The notes below the pieces were generated by a model. It was not told where the DNA came from and made no database searches. It saw nothing but the letters and a program-made list of their open reading frames with translations. A program made the translations under genes and the position numbers. From an uncultured Latescibacterota bacterium (GTDB lineage: Bacteria > Latescibacterota > UBA2968 > UBA8231), in the NCBI GenBank assembly GCA_951813615.1, contig OX638377.1, forward strand, positions 3,286,001 through 3,350,000: a stretch of DNA of 64,000 nucleotides, given 5' to 3'. Shown here piece by piece: positions 50,410-59,868 of the stretch (position 1 is its first letter; the number at the start of each line of letters is the position of its first letter).

Positions 50410-53012
50410 CAGTAAGCTACGGCAATAGTATGCAAGACCTCCCCGGACCCGACGCGTGCCCCTTGGGTATCGGTATCCACCCGCAGACGCACCACATACA
50501 CTCCCGGTGCGACCACCGCCCCCGACTCATCCCGACCATCCCACCCAACTCCGTACGTCCCTGTACTCACCCCGCGCTGCTCGACCAACCTCCGCACCAG
50601 CCGACCGCTCAAATCGTAGATTAGCACCTCCACCGGACTGTCATCGCCCACCTTGATCACCTTGAAATGGAACGACGCCTGATCGTTGACCCCATCCCCA
50701 TTGGGGGTGAAGACCTCCGGTATCACCACATCCTCCAACAAGGATCGACTCTGCACGGCACCCCTTAAGGTCGTGGTGTTACTGCTCACTGCCCCTACTG
50801 CGTCTCCCGAATCGACCCGCTGCCAATTCCATTCCTCCGAGGTGCTGTTCTGTAGCGATGCTTGCAACACCGCTCCGGCCGAAAAAAGCGCCGTGGTGAA
50901 GTCCAGCCGCAACATCTCGACCCCTGACTCCGGGCTGATGAGCGGAAAGGTCAAGCGCAGGCTGTCCCCGTCCGTCGCTACAACCTCGACATCGGCTATC
51001 GCCAGCCCGTCCATATCGCGGCCGGCCAGCACCTCGCCCGCACCGGCGTACAGACCATCAAACCCAAGCGTCATGTCCGCCGGTGCCACCAGCAGAAGCT
51101 CGTCGAAGCCGGGATCGCGGGGGGCAAAGTTCGGCCGCACAAAGAGCGAAAAGCGCTGCTCTTGCCCCAGCGTCTCTACCACCGCCGGTGCCACCTCTCC
51201 GGTCAGGCTCTGCGCCACCGGATGCGTAAAATTGAGCCGGATTGAACGCAAGGTCGCGCTCACTGAAGGAGCGTCCGACAACAGGGTTGCCCGGATCTCT
51301 AAAAACTCGCGCGGCGACGGCGAAGTAATCGGGCTGCCGCTGGGATCTTCGCCCGGCTGGCTCCAGTCGCTCCAATCCCCGCCTACTACTTCCTCGGCGA
51401 TAATATCCCCCTTGAATATCGAGAGCAGCTTATCGTACTGATCTTTGCTCACTTCGGTGCCGTCTTTTTTAAAATAGCGCAAGTTCTCGGCCAGCTCGTT
51501 GCCTGTGCGCGTTTGCACCAGCACACTCGTCCCCGGCGGCACATCCGCGTCCCATTCGATCGAGACCAAATTGCGGCTGCCGCCCAGCCGCACCAGATCC
51601 GAAGTCAGGCTGACCTCCGACATAAACCCTTCCCCGTAGAGTTGCAACTCGGACGGATCGGCCAGAATGGCCGCACCGCTATTGCCTACCCCACGCACAA
51701 TCTGATTCCACACGAAGCGGAAAAAACGCGCCCTTAGGGGGCTAAAGTTGTTGCCCATTACGCTTTGGGTGCCAATCGTGCTGGCGCTGAGGACTTCCGC
51801 ACCACTCACTGCGGCTGCGGAAGTCCACTTGAGGCTGCCGTCCGCCTCGCGCTCGCCATTGGAGAAATCCAGTCTATAGCCCTCAAAATTTCGTTGGCGT
51901 GCGCCCAAGGCCATGCGGAAAGCATCTATCCAGAACGAGGCCCCCATATCGAAAAATACCTCGCCTTCTGGTTCCTTTAATTGCCCAGGGGAAAAGATAA
52001 AAATCACCTCGCTGAAACTGAGCACATCGCCGTCGAACAGGCTCGAAAGTGCCAGTGATTGGGTCGAAGTAACCATACCCCCACGCTCGACCGTATTGAT
52101 CAGGATCTCGTCGCCTTCGGCCCACACTTCCAACTCGGCTAGGCGCGGCCTCTCGCGCACGAAATAGCGCACCGGGCCTTGCCGCGATGCTTCGAGCCGG
52201 TCATAAACCTCCTTTTTGACCGCGGCCTCATTGCCGTTCGGCAGCAGCTTGTGGTAGAGAATCGCGCCCCGGTCTGCCTCTAACAGGGCTTCGTACTCGT
52301 CGCGACTGATCTCCCGCCCCTCGGCAAAGTCGCTGCCGGTCACGATCACCTGCACGAAGCGCAGGCCCATACCTACAAACTCTTCTGCGTAATTCAGCTC
52401 AATCTCAAAGAGCCGCTGGTGCTTGTTGGGCACCAAGGTGCGCGCCACGCGTCTGAATTCCGGCGTCTCAGAACGGCTGTTGCCTTTGGGCTGGCGGCCT
52501 TCCGAGACCAGCACATCAAACTGCAGGAAGGGATCGCCCAGTGCCTCATCGACAAACTTGAGCACGATCTTGCGAGCCATGACGAAGCGGCCCAGATCGA
52601 CGATGAACCACCACTGCGTCGCCAAGTCGACACCTGGCTCGAGCGCGTCAGGTTCCCAATAGGTCTCCATATCGCCGTCAAATAGAGCCAGTACGCCCGG
52701 CGCGTTGGAACCGGCGCGGATTCCATCGCTAAGTTCGATATCAGCCGCGTCTTTTTTAATGTAATTGGGAGGATTCAGGCGCAAGAATTCGCGGGCGTTC
52801 TCCACGGCATTGATATTCTTGCGCAGCCGCCGTGGCCGAACTTCACCGTCAGTCCCGATGTCTAGGGTGCCCGCTCCGAAAGACCAGTTTTGCCAGTGCC
52901 GCTGAGCGTTGACTACGACTTGGTCAGCGGTGACGCGATGGCCTGCTCCCTGAGCGCTGGCGCACATCGCGCCCAACAACAAGGCGCTGGCAACAGTCCA
53001 AATGGTCTTCAT
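50409..53012 (-). CDS. Secreted discoidin-like/FlgD-Ig protein A1
   Basis: An 867-residue exported protein (signal MKTIWTVASALLLGAMCASA). Order of parts: discoidin-like module (about 100-230, WWFIVDLGRFVMARKIVLKF), a second one (about 300-450), a module with RTGNELAENLRYF and WSDWSQPGEDPSGSP (about 480-590), a beta-rich region, and a C-terminal FlgD/CHU_C Ig domain (about 770-867) with VFTPNGDGVNDQASF, VLIYDLSGRLVRRL and APGVYVVRLRV, ending AVAY. It contains three copies of a G-x-x-V-[ST]-x3-Y-x2-L-x5-G insertion. Likely exported to the surface. It is 10 bases downstream of B1 and has a paralogue A2 at 61857. Confidence 0.8.
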   Translation of the reverse strand: MKTIWTVASALLLGAMCASAQGAGHRVTADQVVVNAQRHWQNWSFGAGTLDIGTDGEVRPRRLRKNINAVENAREFLRLNPPNYIKKDAADIELSDGIRAGSNAPGVLALFDGDMETYWEPDALEPGVDLATQWWFIVDLGRFVMARKIVLKFVDEALGDPFLQFDVLVSEGRQPKGNSRSETPEFRRVARTLVPNKHQRLFEIELNYAEEFVGMGLRFVQVIVTGSDFAEGREISRDEYEALLEADRGAILYHKLLPNGNEAAVKKEVYDRLEASRQGPVRYFVRERPRLAELEVWAEGDEILINTVERGGMVTSTQSLALSSLFDGDVLSFSEVIFIFSPGQLKEPEGEVFFDMGASFWIDAFRMALGARQRNFEGYRLDFSNGEREADGSLKWTSAAAVSGAEVLSASTIGTQSVMGNNFSPLRARFFRFVWNQIVRGVGNSGAAILADPSELQLYGEGFMSEVSLTSDLVRLGGSRNLVSIEWDADVPPGTSVLVQTRTGNELAENLRYFKKDGTEVSKDQYDKLLSIFKGDIIAEEVVGGDWSDWSQPGEDPSGSPITSPSPREFLEIRATLLSDAPSVSATLRSIRLNFTHPVAQSLTGEVAPAVVETLGQEQRFSLFVRPNFAPRDPGFDELLLVAPADMTLGFDGLYAGAGEVLAGRDMDGLAIADVEVVATDGDSLRLTFPLISPESGVEMLRLDFTTALFSAGAVLQASLQNSTSEEWNWQRVDSGDAVGAVSSNTTTLRGAVQSRSLLEDVVIPEVFTPNGDGVNDQASFHFKVIKVGDDSPVEVLIYDLSGRLVRRLVEQRGVSTGTYGVGWDGRDESGAVVAPGVYVVRLRVDTDTQGARVGSGEVLHTIAVAY

Positions 53013-53022
53013 TGTTCGGCCT

Positions 53023-54969
53023 CTAATAAGCCAGTGCGACGACGCGCTGGAGGATTTCTACGCCTTGGTCGCTAGTCACCTTTAGGCGCAATAGATAGCA
53101 CCCCGGCCCTACCCGCTCCCCACTCGCCAACACCCCACCCCACGCCACGCGAAATCGGCCGCTCTGCGCTGTGCCGCGATACACCACTCCCAAGCGATGG
53201 CCCGACAAATCGTACAGATCCAATGCGACTGGCACCGCTCCCAAGAGATTCAACAGTTCGTATTCGATCTGTAACTCGTCGTTGACTCCGTCGCCATTGG
53301 GCGTAAACACGGGCGAGGCTAGCCTGAGCGCGTTGGCCGCCTTGCGTTTCACTTCGACCAAACCCACGCTCAGCGCATTGCTCTCGACTAGTGGATCGGC
53401 GTCGCCCGCGGTGAGCCGCTGATGCACCTCAAAGGGCCTTTCGCTGTCCGACACCCGGCCGGTGAACATCGTACCGAACTTGAACACTTCCACCTGAAAA
53501 TCCACCTCAACCAGTTCTTCGGTGCGCTGCAAGTCCATGCGCGGGATGCGCAACGCAAAGCCCTCCGCGTCCGAGTGTAGGACGTCAAAGCCTACCTCCA
53601 CCTCGCTAATGCGCACCGCGTCAACACTTTTCACCTGCACGGGCGTCTCAACCTCAATGGTGTCAAATCCCAGATCGTCCTCTTCAAATTGAGGCAATAC
53701 CGCATAGGTAAAGGAAGTTACCTCGCCCGCTTTAACCTGCGCTGGGGCGATCTCCGCCAGAACTTGGGTGGCCACCGGCGGGTCCGAAACGCTGAACTGT
53801 ACATAGTCCAGCCGCCCGCCCGCCTCCTTGAGCGATTCAAAGTCGGCGCGCAGTTGCACGTAGCGCCTAGGCTGGTTCGCCTGCATCGCCCCCGTACTGT
53901 CCGCGAAATCGTACGCTTGGCTCCACGCTTCCCACTGCTGGGTATCAGGCGTGATCCCAGCCCGTTCGCCCTTGTTGAGCTTGTTATAGGCTTTGCGCGT
54001 CAACACCCGGCCTTGGGTATCGAAGCGACTTTGCTCATCGCCGCGAAAGGTGAAGCGCCAGTAGATGCTGGGCGTCGGCGTGTCGCCGCTGCGCATAGTC
54101 AAGGCAACGCGGGCACCCGGCTCGACCACACCCGACCAGCTCAGATCGCCCAGCGACACCGCTCGGCCCAGATCAATGACATTGCTTTGATAGCCAGCAA
54201 AGGGGGCATAACCTGCGCCGTATAGCTCAAGCTCGGCTAGCTCCCAGATGCCCCGTGTATTCTCCGCTGCTTGGAAAAGTACCTTCTGTACAGGTTGCGC
54301 CGGCAGATCTAGCTCAATGATAGGATCGGTGTTTTCCCTGATGTCGTAGAGCACGTCAAAAGCCACTACAGACCCCCTACCGAACCCTCCCACGCCAGCC
54401 TGCAGCTCTCGATGGGGATCTTTGAGCGGATCGCCGTCGCTGATGCCGATGGTAAAGCTCTCCACGAAGCGGTCGTGCAGGTGTCTTTCGCGGGGATAGA
54501 ACTTGATTCGTTCGAGAAAAAACAGACCGCCGAGGTCAAAAATCAGACTTTTGTGTTTGGGGCCATGCTGAGCAAAGTGCCCATCGCCCAGATAGACCGT
54601 ATTGGGATCCTCGTCCCAGATAAACCAGTCATCGACATCGGGACCACCCCAGCCGATCCAAGTCAGGTAGAAGATATCCCCGAGGAAGTCGGGCTGGGGC
54701 AACAGCGGCGTCAGGTTGACCGTTGGGTCGAGTTGGCGCGGTGCGATGTGATTGGGGGTTACTTCGATTAGGTTGGTCTGGCCGTGCCGATCTTCAGCTA
54801 CGTCGGCCCACGCCAGTTGCACGAATTCCACCCCCTCAAGCGCCGCTAGCTCTGGAGCCGGCAAATCACTACCCCCGAGCCGGTAGATCGTCAGCGCGTC
54901 GAGAGGGCCGACAACCAACAGCAAAAACCCGCACCATATAGCTAGGGAATCTCTGAGGCGTTGGTGCAT
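53023..54969 (-). CDS. Secreted discoidin-like/FlgD-Ig protein B1
   Basis: A 648-residue exported protein. ATG at 54969 gives a signal peptide (LAIWCGFLLLVVGPLDA) followed by LTIYRLGGSDLPAPEL, and has GGGAG upstream; a start at 55047 would add a charged extension. It has a discoidin-like module (LIFDLGGLFFLERIKFYPRE), the RTR/MRSGDTP...W-x2-WS module with one YNKL insertion (GRVLTRKAYNKLNKGERAGI), beta sandwiches, and a C-terminal FlgD-type Ig domain with VFTPNGDGVNDELQI and ALDLYDLSGHRLG, ending VVALAY. About half of its residues are shared in pattern with B2 at 59869. Surface role inferred. Confidence 0.8.
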   Translation of the reverse strand: MHQRLRDSLAIWCGFLLLVVGPLDALTIYRLGGSDLPAPELAALEGVEFVQLAWADVAEDRHGQTNLIEVTPNHIAPRQLDPTVNLTPLLPQPDFLGDIFYLTWIGWGGPDVDDWFIWDEDPNTVYLGDGHFAQHGPKHKSLIFDLGGLFFLERIKFYPRERHLHDRFVESFTIGISDGDPLKDPHRELQAGVGGFGRGSVVAFDVLYDIRENTDPIIELDLPAQPVQKVLFQAAENTRGIWELAELELYGAGYAPFAGYQSNVIDLGRAVSLGDLSWSGVVEPGARVALTMRSGDTPTPSIYWRFTFRGDEQSRFDTQGRVLTRKAYNKLNKGERAGITPDTQQWEAWSQAYDFADSTGAMQANQPRRYVQLRADFESLKEAGGRLDYVQFSVSDPPVATQVLAEIAPAQVKAGEVTSFTYAVLPQFEEDDLGFDTIEVETPVQVKSVDAVRISEVEVGFDVLHSDAEGFALRIPRMDLQRTEELVEVDFQVEVFKFGTMFTGRVSDSERPFEVHQRLTAGDADPLVESNALSVGLVEVKRKAANALRLASPVFTPNGDGVNDELQIEYELLNLLGAVPVALDLYDLSGHRLGVVYRGTAQSGRFRVAWGGVLASGERVGPGCYLLRLKVTSDQGVEILQRVVALAY

Positions 54970-55065
54970 GAATGGGTGCTCCCTATAAAAACCTTCCTGC
55001 GATGAAGAGCGTATCTTGGCCCGATCTCGTTTGATCGCCGTGGCCATCGATGCCCGGCGACAGGC

Positions 55066-56223
55066 TCACCCCCAAAGTTGCTTCGTCGCCAGCTGTGCGC
55101 CGGTGGCCATGGCTTGGAACTTGGCCCACACTACGGTCGGATGGACTTCCGGGGTATAGGTAGCCTGGGTCGAAAAGCCGCAATCGGTCCCGGCGATCAC
55201 GTTCTCCCGCCCCACGATGTTGGCGAAGCGAACGATGCGCTCGCAGATGAGTTCTGGGTGCTCGACGATATTGCTCGCGTGCGCGACCATCCCTGGAATA
55301 ATCAACTTGCCCTTCGGTAGTTTGACGTCCTCCCAGACGTGGTACTCGTGTTCGTGCCGCGGGTTGGCGGCCTCGAACGAATAGGCACCGGCGTTCACCT
55401 TGAGCATGGTCCCCACGATGTCCTTGAGCGCCGCATCGTGGATGCGCGGACCTTCGTTGATCCCGTAGCAAGTATGCAGCCGCACCTGCTCGGGGGGAAT
55501 ATCGCGCAAGCTGTGGTTGAGAACCTCGACGGACAGTTCGATCTTCCGCAGGCGGTCGGCGAGGCTCAAGCTCCCGTCGCCGCGGACCACTGTCATCCAG
55601 GGATCGTCGATCTGCACGATAAAGCCCGCATCGACGATCGCCTTATACTCCGTGCGCATCGCCTCGCCGACCGCCTGAAGGTACTCCTCCTCGGTCGGAT
55701 AATACTCGTTTCCGCCGACCCCACCCGGCGCCACCGCGGGCATAAAGACATCGACCTTGTCCACTCCCGCGACGGCGGCTTTGAGGTTTGCGATGTCCTT
55801 GTTCAGGGCATCAATCCCCTTATAACTGACGGGGCCGATGCACACAACGGGGTTTATTTTGGCGACGGCACCCCCGTGCATGGCCTCGCCAAAGTAGCGC
55901 TCGTAATACTCCGGGAAAGTGGCCACCTCCTGCGAAAATTCAGCGGAGTCGATCGCGCTTGGTCTCGCTTCATAACCGGCCAACCGCTCGCTCACGTACG
56001 CCGAGAAACCGAGCTTACTCTGCTCGCCGTCGGTGACAATGTCGATGCCGCTCTCGACCTGCTTGCCGACAACCTCGGCCACGGCGGCCGAAACTCGCCG
56101 AGCATAGTCCTCCTCGGCATAGGATGCGCCGTTGACTTTGGCCTTCATCAGGTCGAGTAGGTCCACAGGACGTGCCAAGCTGCCAACGTGGGTAGTCAAG
56201 ATGCGATCAGTACTGCGCTCCAT
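55066..56223 (-). CDS. MetE C-terminal-like cobalamin-independent methyltransferase
   Basis: A 385-residue TIM-barrel protein of the cobalamin-independent methionine synthase C-terminal family. It starts ILTTHVGSLARP; zinc ligands are seen in RLHTCYG (His and Cys) and GTDCGF (Cys), with a glutamate between. It lacks the N-terminal half of full MetE, so it either transfers methyl groups from another donor or acts on another thiol substrate, as in the many stand-alone homologues seen in catabolic clusters. It lies 31 bases after a Gfo/Idh/MocA gene in a long co-directional run. Confidence 0.85.
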   Translation of the reverse strand: MERSTDRILTTHVGSLARPVDLLDLMKAKVNGASYAEEDYARRVSAAVAEVVGKQVESGIDIVTDGEQSKLGFSAYVSERLAGYEARPSAIDSAEFSQEVATFPEYYERYFGEAMHGGAVAKINPVVCIGPVSYKGIDALNKDIANLKAAVAGVDKVDVFMPAVAPGGVGGNEYYPTEEEYLQAVGEAMRTEYKAIVDAGFIVQIDDPWMTVVRGDGSLSLADRLRKIELSVEVLNHSLRDIPPEQVRLHTCYGINEGPRIHDAALKDIVGTMLKVNAGAYSFEAANPRHEHEYHVWEDVKLPKGKLIIPGMVAHASNIVEHPELICERIVRFANIVGRENVIAGTDCGFSTQATYTPEVHPTVVWAKFQAMATGAQLATKQLWG

Positions 56224-56254
56224 GGTTGCGTCTCCTTGCTCCCCGTATAATACT

Positions 56255-57502
56255 TCAGTCCAGCCCGAGCGCCGCGTCGATCTCTCGTTGGTAGGCCCGC
56301 ACTTGGCCCGAGAGGATCTCGTCCATAGTCACAGCCCGGCCGGCGAGGGCCGACTCGTAGGCCCCGTATATCGCCGCCACCGCCGTCATGCCTAGATGTC
56401 CATCGACCTCGGGTTTGGTGTCCTTGAGGACCGCCTCGCCGAAGTCGTGCATCTCGATGGCCATGTGCTTGGCATCGATCGGCGGGAAGTCCAGCTCGTA
56501 GGTCACCACCTTCGCGCCGAAAAGCCGCTCGGTGATTTCGCTCATCTGAAAATCGGGCAATAACGGCAAAATCTCCGCGCCCTCAAACTGTTGGCCCTCG
56601 CGGCGCAGGACCACCGACCGACCATTGCGGTCCCCAGGCGCATACAACGCCCCCAAGCGGCCGTGCACGCTGCGCTCAAAACCGGTGCTGCCGCGACCGC
56701 CGGCAGCGTAGGTAAACTGCACCATGGCCCCGGACTTCATCTTGTACATCGCGCAGACCGAATCCTCGCCGGTAGCTTCAATCGAATCGGGAAAGGTCTT
56801 GAGCCGCTCGACATAGGACTCGAGTTGGAGACCGGAATCATCGGGCTTATAGCGCACCGGCTCAATGATCCAACCAGTGCCGTAGATCTGGTCGAAGGCA
56901 CCCATGTAGTACTGCACGATATCAGTAAAATGCACCGCCATATCTAGGCCGATCGCTCCTTTGTCCTTGAGATGCCGCCACGGGGTAATGACCATCTTAT
57001 TGTTGCCGCCTAGACAGTTGTGGATCATCAGGTAGGGGTCGCCTAAAAGCCCGTGGTCGAGGATCGCGCGCGCCAATCTGTTGGGTGGGTCGCGCCGCAA
57101 ATTCTCAGCCGTGGCCAGCACCACGCCATTCTTTTCGGCCGCCGCGATCATCGCCGTGCAGGCGCGAATGGTGATACCCAGCGGCTTTTCGCACAAGACA
57201 TGCTTGCCGGCCTCCAGTGCCGGCACCGCCACCTGATGGTGGACCACGGGATCGGTGGCCACGTCCACCGCCACAATGTCGGGGTGCGACACGGCCTCGC
57301 CCAGATCGGTGAAGACCAAGGGCGTGCGACCGAAGAGGCGCTCTACTTCCCGCTTGCCCAGATCCGCGTTCTTGGGGTTGAGGTCGCACACGGCCATCAG
57401 TTCGATATTGCCGATGCCGCTGTTCTCCAGCTCTTTATAGGCGAGGATATGGCGATGGCCCATACCGCCGCAGCCGATCAAGCAAAGTGGAACCTTTTTC
57501 AA
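56255..57502 (-). CDS. Gfo/Idh/MocA family oxidoreductase
   Basis: A 415-residue NAD(P)-dependent sugar or cyclitol dehydrogenase. The Rossmann motif is LCLIGCGGMGHRHI near the N terminus; the EKP motif is HVLCEKPLGI; the C-terminal sheet domain has GAMVQFTYAAGGRG. The start is read as TTG at 57502 (LKKVPLCLIG), because AAGGAG lies 6 bases before it; further upstream the frame runs into the preceding gene. It sits between a TIM-barrel isomerase and a MetE-like gene, suggesting breakdown of a sugar-like compound. Confidence 0.87.
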   Translation of the reverse strand: MKKVPLCLIGCGGMGHRHILAYKELENSGIGNIELMAVCDLNPKNADLGKREVERLFGRTPLVFTDLGEAVSHPDIVAVDVATDPVVHHQVAVPALEAGKHVLCEKPLGITIRACTAMIAAAEKNGVVLATAENLRRDPPNRLARAILDHGLLGDPYLMIHNCLGGNNKMVITPWRHLKDKGAIGLDMAVHFTDIVQYYMGAFDQIYGTGWIIEPVRYKPDDSGLQLESYVERLKTFPDSIEATGEDSVCAMYKMKSGAMVQFTYAAGGRGSTGFERSVHGRLGALYAPGDRNGRSVVLRREGQQFEGAEILPLLPDFQMSEITERLFGAKVVTYELDFPPIDAKHMAIEMHDFGEAVLKDTKPEVDGHLGMTAVAAIYGAYESALAGRAVTMDEILSGQVRAYQREIDAALGLD

Positions 57503-57524
57503 TGTCTGCTCCTTGTTACAACGC

Positions 57525-58307
57525 TCAGTAACCCACCGAGCGTAGGAATTCCCGATTGGCCCGACACGATTCATCCGCGTCGGTGTCTGCATAGCTGGAC
57601 AGTTCGCCCATTACCCAGCCCTGATAGCCGATCTCCTCAAGTGCCGCGCGAATCGCGGCAAAGTCCAGTCCCACCGTGCCCTGCCCCATCACGCAGAACT
57701 TGCCCTGGGCCCAGTCCTTCATGTGCACGTAGCCGATGCGCTCGCGGTATTTGAGAATCTGGGCGACCGCGTCTTCCTGCATAAAGGCCGCCACCGACAC
57801 GTCCATGCAAATCTGCAGCCGCTCGGCGTATGCGAGGAGCTTGTCCTGCTCCTCTTCGCTTTCGACCGTGCAGCGCGGATGCGCGTGGTAGGTCACCTTG
57901 ACCCCTAGGGGCTCGGCGTAATCAATGAGGGTTTCCGCCTGCTCAGCCAAGCGTTTAAACTCGTCGTCATTGGGCTGGCGTAGCGCCACGCGATTGCCGC
58001 CGAGGAAGCAGTAATTGGGGCAACCCAACTCAGCCGCGTACTCGATGATGCGCCGCTGCCGAACGAGCGTCTGTTCGGCGTCGGGTGCCAGCGACACACT
58101 GCCGAACAGACACACCGGCGGTAACCCGTGCTGATCGAGCAAGCCGCGCAGCCTTCGGGGCGTGCCCAACCAGTCCATCGAAACGCTGATGAACTCCACC
58201 CCCTCCCAGCCGGCGTCGGCGATGGTGCCAAACACCTTGTCCAGTTCCGGTGTGGGGCCCCAAGTGATCGTGGAATACCCTAGACGGAACGACCGCTCTG
58301 CGCTCAT
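57525..58307 (-). CDS. Sugar phosphate isomerase/epimerase family TIM barrel (IolE-like)
   Basis: A 260-residue protein of the AP-endonuclease-2-like TIM barrel family. It has RLGYSTITWGPTPELDKVF, WEGVEFISVSMDW, VKVTYHAHPRCTVES, the metal-site segment ICMDVSVAAFM, IGYVHMKDWAQGK and GWVMGELSSYADT, resembling inosose dehydratase or other sugar epimerases. ATG at 58307 has GGAGG 5 bases upstream. Acts with the neighbouring dehydrogenases; the exact substrate cannot be read from sequence. Confidence 0.85.
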   Translation of the reverse strand: MSAERSFRLGYSTITWGPTPELDKVFGTIADAGWEGVEFISVSMDWLGTPRRLRGLLDQHGLPPVCLFGSVSLAPDAEQTLVRQRRIIEYAAELGCPNYCFLGGNRVALRQPNDDEFKRLAEQAETLIDYAEPLGVKVTYHAHPRCTVESEEEQDKLLAYAERLQICMDVSVAAFMQEDAVAQILKYRERIGYVHMKDWAQGKFCVMGQGTVGLDFAAIRAALEEIGYQGWVMGELSSYADTDADESCRANREFLRSVGY

Positions 58308-58349
58308 TTTGACCTCCATTCGCTGATATTTCTTGGTTCATGCGCCTTC

Positions 58350-58733
58350 TCAGGTCAGACACGCGGATACGTGCAAATGGGAGACCTGCCAGCGCTGGTC
58401 CTGTTTGAGCCAGACTATGGTTTCGCGCCAGGTACCTTCCTGGACGCTGTCGCCGATGGTCCAAGTGCCGACCAGATAGCCCGTGCTGACCGCGACATCG
58501 CCGTGTACGGTGGCCTGGAGATCCCGCCATTCCACCTGCGCCTGAACACGGCCCGCGGCCATGCCGGCCCGCAGCGCTTCAGCGTCGAAAGCCGTCAGAC
58601 GACTGCCGTCGGGTCCAAAGGTAGTGCGTTGGGGGTGGATATACGGCAGAAAGGCGTCTATATCGCCGGCGCAATACGCGGCAGTGGCGATTTTCGCCGC
58701 CGCGATTACCGCTGCTGCTTCGTCATGGGCCAT
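58350..58733 (-). CDS. SnoaL/NTF2-like small protein
   Basis: A 127-residue cone-shaped NTF2-like fold (ATAAYCAGDIDAFLPYIHPQ, WRETIVWLKQDQRWQVSHLH), typical of SnoaL or DUF4440 proteins that bind or isomerise small molecules. Its ATG follows the stop of the short-chain dehydrogenase gene by one base, so they are coupled. Substrate unknown. Confidence 0.8.
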   Translation of the reverse strand: MAHDEAAAVIAAAKIATAAYCAGDIDAFLPYIHPQRTTFGPDGSRLTAFDAEALRAGMAAGRVQAQVEWRDLQATVHGDVAVSTGYLVGTWTIGDSVQEGTWRETIVWLKQDQRWQVSHLHVSACLT

Positions 58734-58734
58734 A

Positions 58735-59703
58735 TCAATCTCCTTGTTTGCTCTCCTGTCGTCGCCGCATGCCCTCCTGCAGGAACAGTTCGCGGTTGGG
58801 AAAGCCGTTGACCAACGTGAATCCCCCGTCCACCGCGATCAACTGACCGGTCATATAGGGGATCTGGGTGAAGGCGAAGGCAGCACCGGCGATATCTTCG
58901 GGCTGGCCGATGCGCGGCAGTGCCTGCGAGCCCCCCTCGGCCATCAGACCGTAGGTTTCGGCCACGGTATACTGCTGATCGGTCTCTGGATCGACGATGC
59001 CAGAAGGACGCGACGTCAGTGGCGTCTCCACCACCCCTGGACGCAGGGCGTTGACGGTAATATTGTGCTGCCCCGCATCAAAGGCGGCCCCTAGGACCAC
59101 GTGATTGAGCCCGGCCTTGCTCACCCCGTAGGGGATGCGCGTGCTATCGGGCGCCACATCCGATACCGTAGCGATAAACAAAAAGCTGCGGTGCAGAACC
59201 TCTTGCCCGGCCTGTAGCTCGTCTGCGGCCTGCTCAATCATGCGTTTGAGCGCGCGCTGACACAGGCGGTAGGCCCCTTTGAGATTGACGCTGAGGACCC
59301 GGTCCAACTCCTGTTCAAGATGATCAACCGGCGTCTCGGTGAAGTGGTAGCGCGCAATCTGCCCGTCCGCACCGCGCACGTAGTTGGTTACGCCGCTGTT
59401 GCTGACCACGGTGTCGAGACGGCCGAAATGCGCGTAGGCCCGATCCACTAGGTCGAAAGGGGCTTCGGGCTGGCTCAAATCGGCACCCAAGCTCAGCGCC
59501 TCCACTCCGTGCTCCGTCCGCAGTTTGTTGGCCACCGCGGCTGCCCGCTCCTCGCCGGAGCTTTTGTGCGCGCGGGGGTCGGAGGGATCGCTGCCGGAAT
59601 TGTAGTGCACCACCACGTCGTAGCCGTTGGCTGCGAAGGTGGTCACGATAGCCGTGCCAATTCCACTACTCGAACCAGAGACCAGACATACGGGCCTGCT
59701 CAT
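58735..59703 (-). CDS. Short-chain dehydrogenase/reductase
   Basis: A 322-residue SDR, longer than the usual 250 because of a charged insertion (about 105-135, YVRGADGQIARYHFTETP) and one near 160. The cofactor motif is VSGSSSGIG (TGxxxGIG type), the catalytic pair is in YGVSK, and the C terminus has YMTGQLIAVDGGF. It reduces or oxidises a sugar, acyl or ketone substrate. ATG at 59703 overlaps the stop of a short upstream frame by 4 bases. Confidence 0.88.
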   Translation of the reverse strand: MSRPVCLVSGSSSGIGTAIVTTFAANGYDVVVHYNSGSDPSDPRAHKSSGEERAAAVANKLRTEHGVEALSLGADLSQPEAPFDLVDRAYAHFGRLDTVVSNSGVTNYVRGADGQIARYHFTETPVDHLEQELDRVLSVNLKGAYRLCQRALKRMIEQAADELQAGQEVLHRSFLFIATVSDVAPDSTRIPYGVSKAGLNHVVLGAAFDAGQHNITVNALRPGVVETPLTSRPSGIVDPETDQQYTVAETYGLMAEGGSQALPRIGQPEDIAGAAFAFTQIPYMTGQLIAVDGGFTLVNGFPNRELFLQEGMRRRQESKQGD

Positions 59704-59825
59704 AGATAGGCTCCCTGATTAATAGTCAACTCCGTTTGCTCTTGGACGATCTTATAGGCGTCCACGTACCGCCGTCGTTTAGCTCTGCCAACAGCCGCAA
59801 TACCCCAATCGACGATCTCCGCCAT
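59700..59825 (-). CDS. Possible 41-residue leader or remnant ORF before the SDR gene
   Basis: ATG at 59825 begins MAEIVDWGIAAVGRAKRRRY and ends TINQGAYL, with its TGA overlapping the SDR ATG (ATGA). No family recognised. It is either a coupled small protein or the end of a lost gene in the 165-base gap after B2. Confidence 0.3.
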   Translation of the reverse strand: MAEIVDWGIAAVGRAKRRRYVDAYKIVQEQTELTINQGAYL

Positions 59826-59868
59826 CCTTCCGCTACCGGCGCGATCGCAAATACAGCACAAGCCTTTT

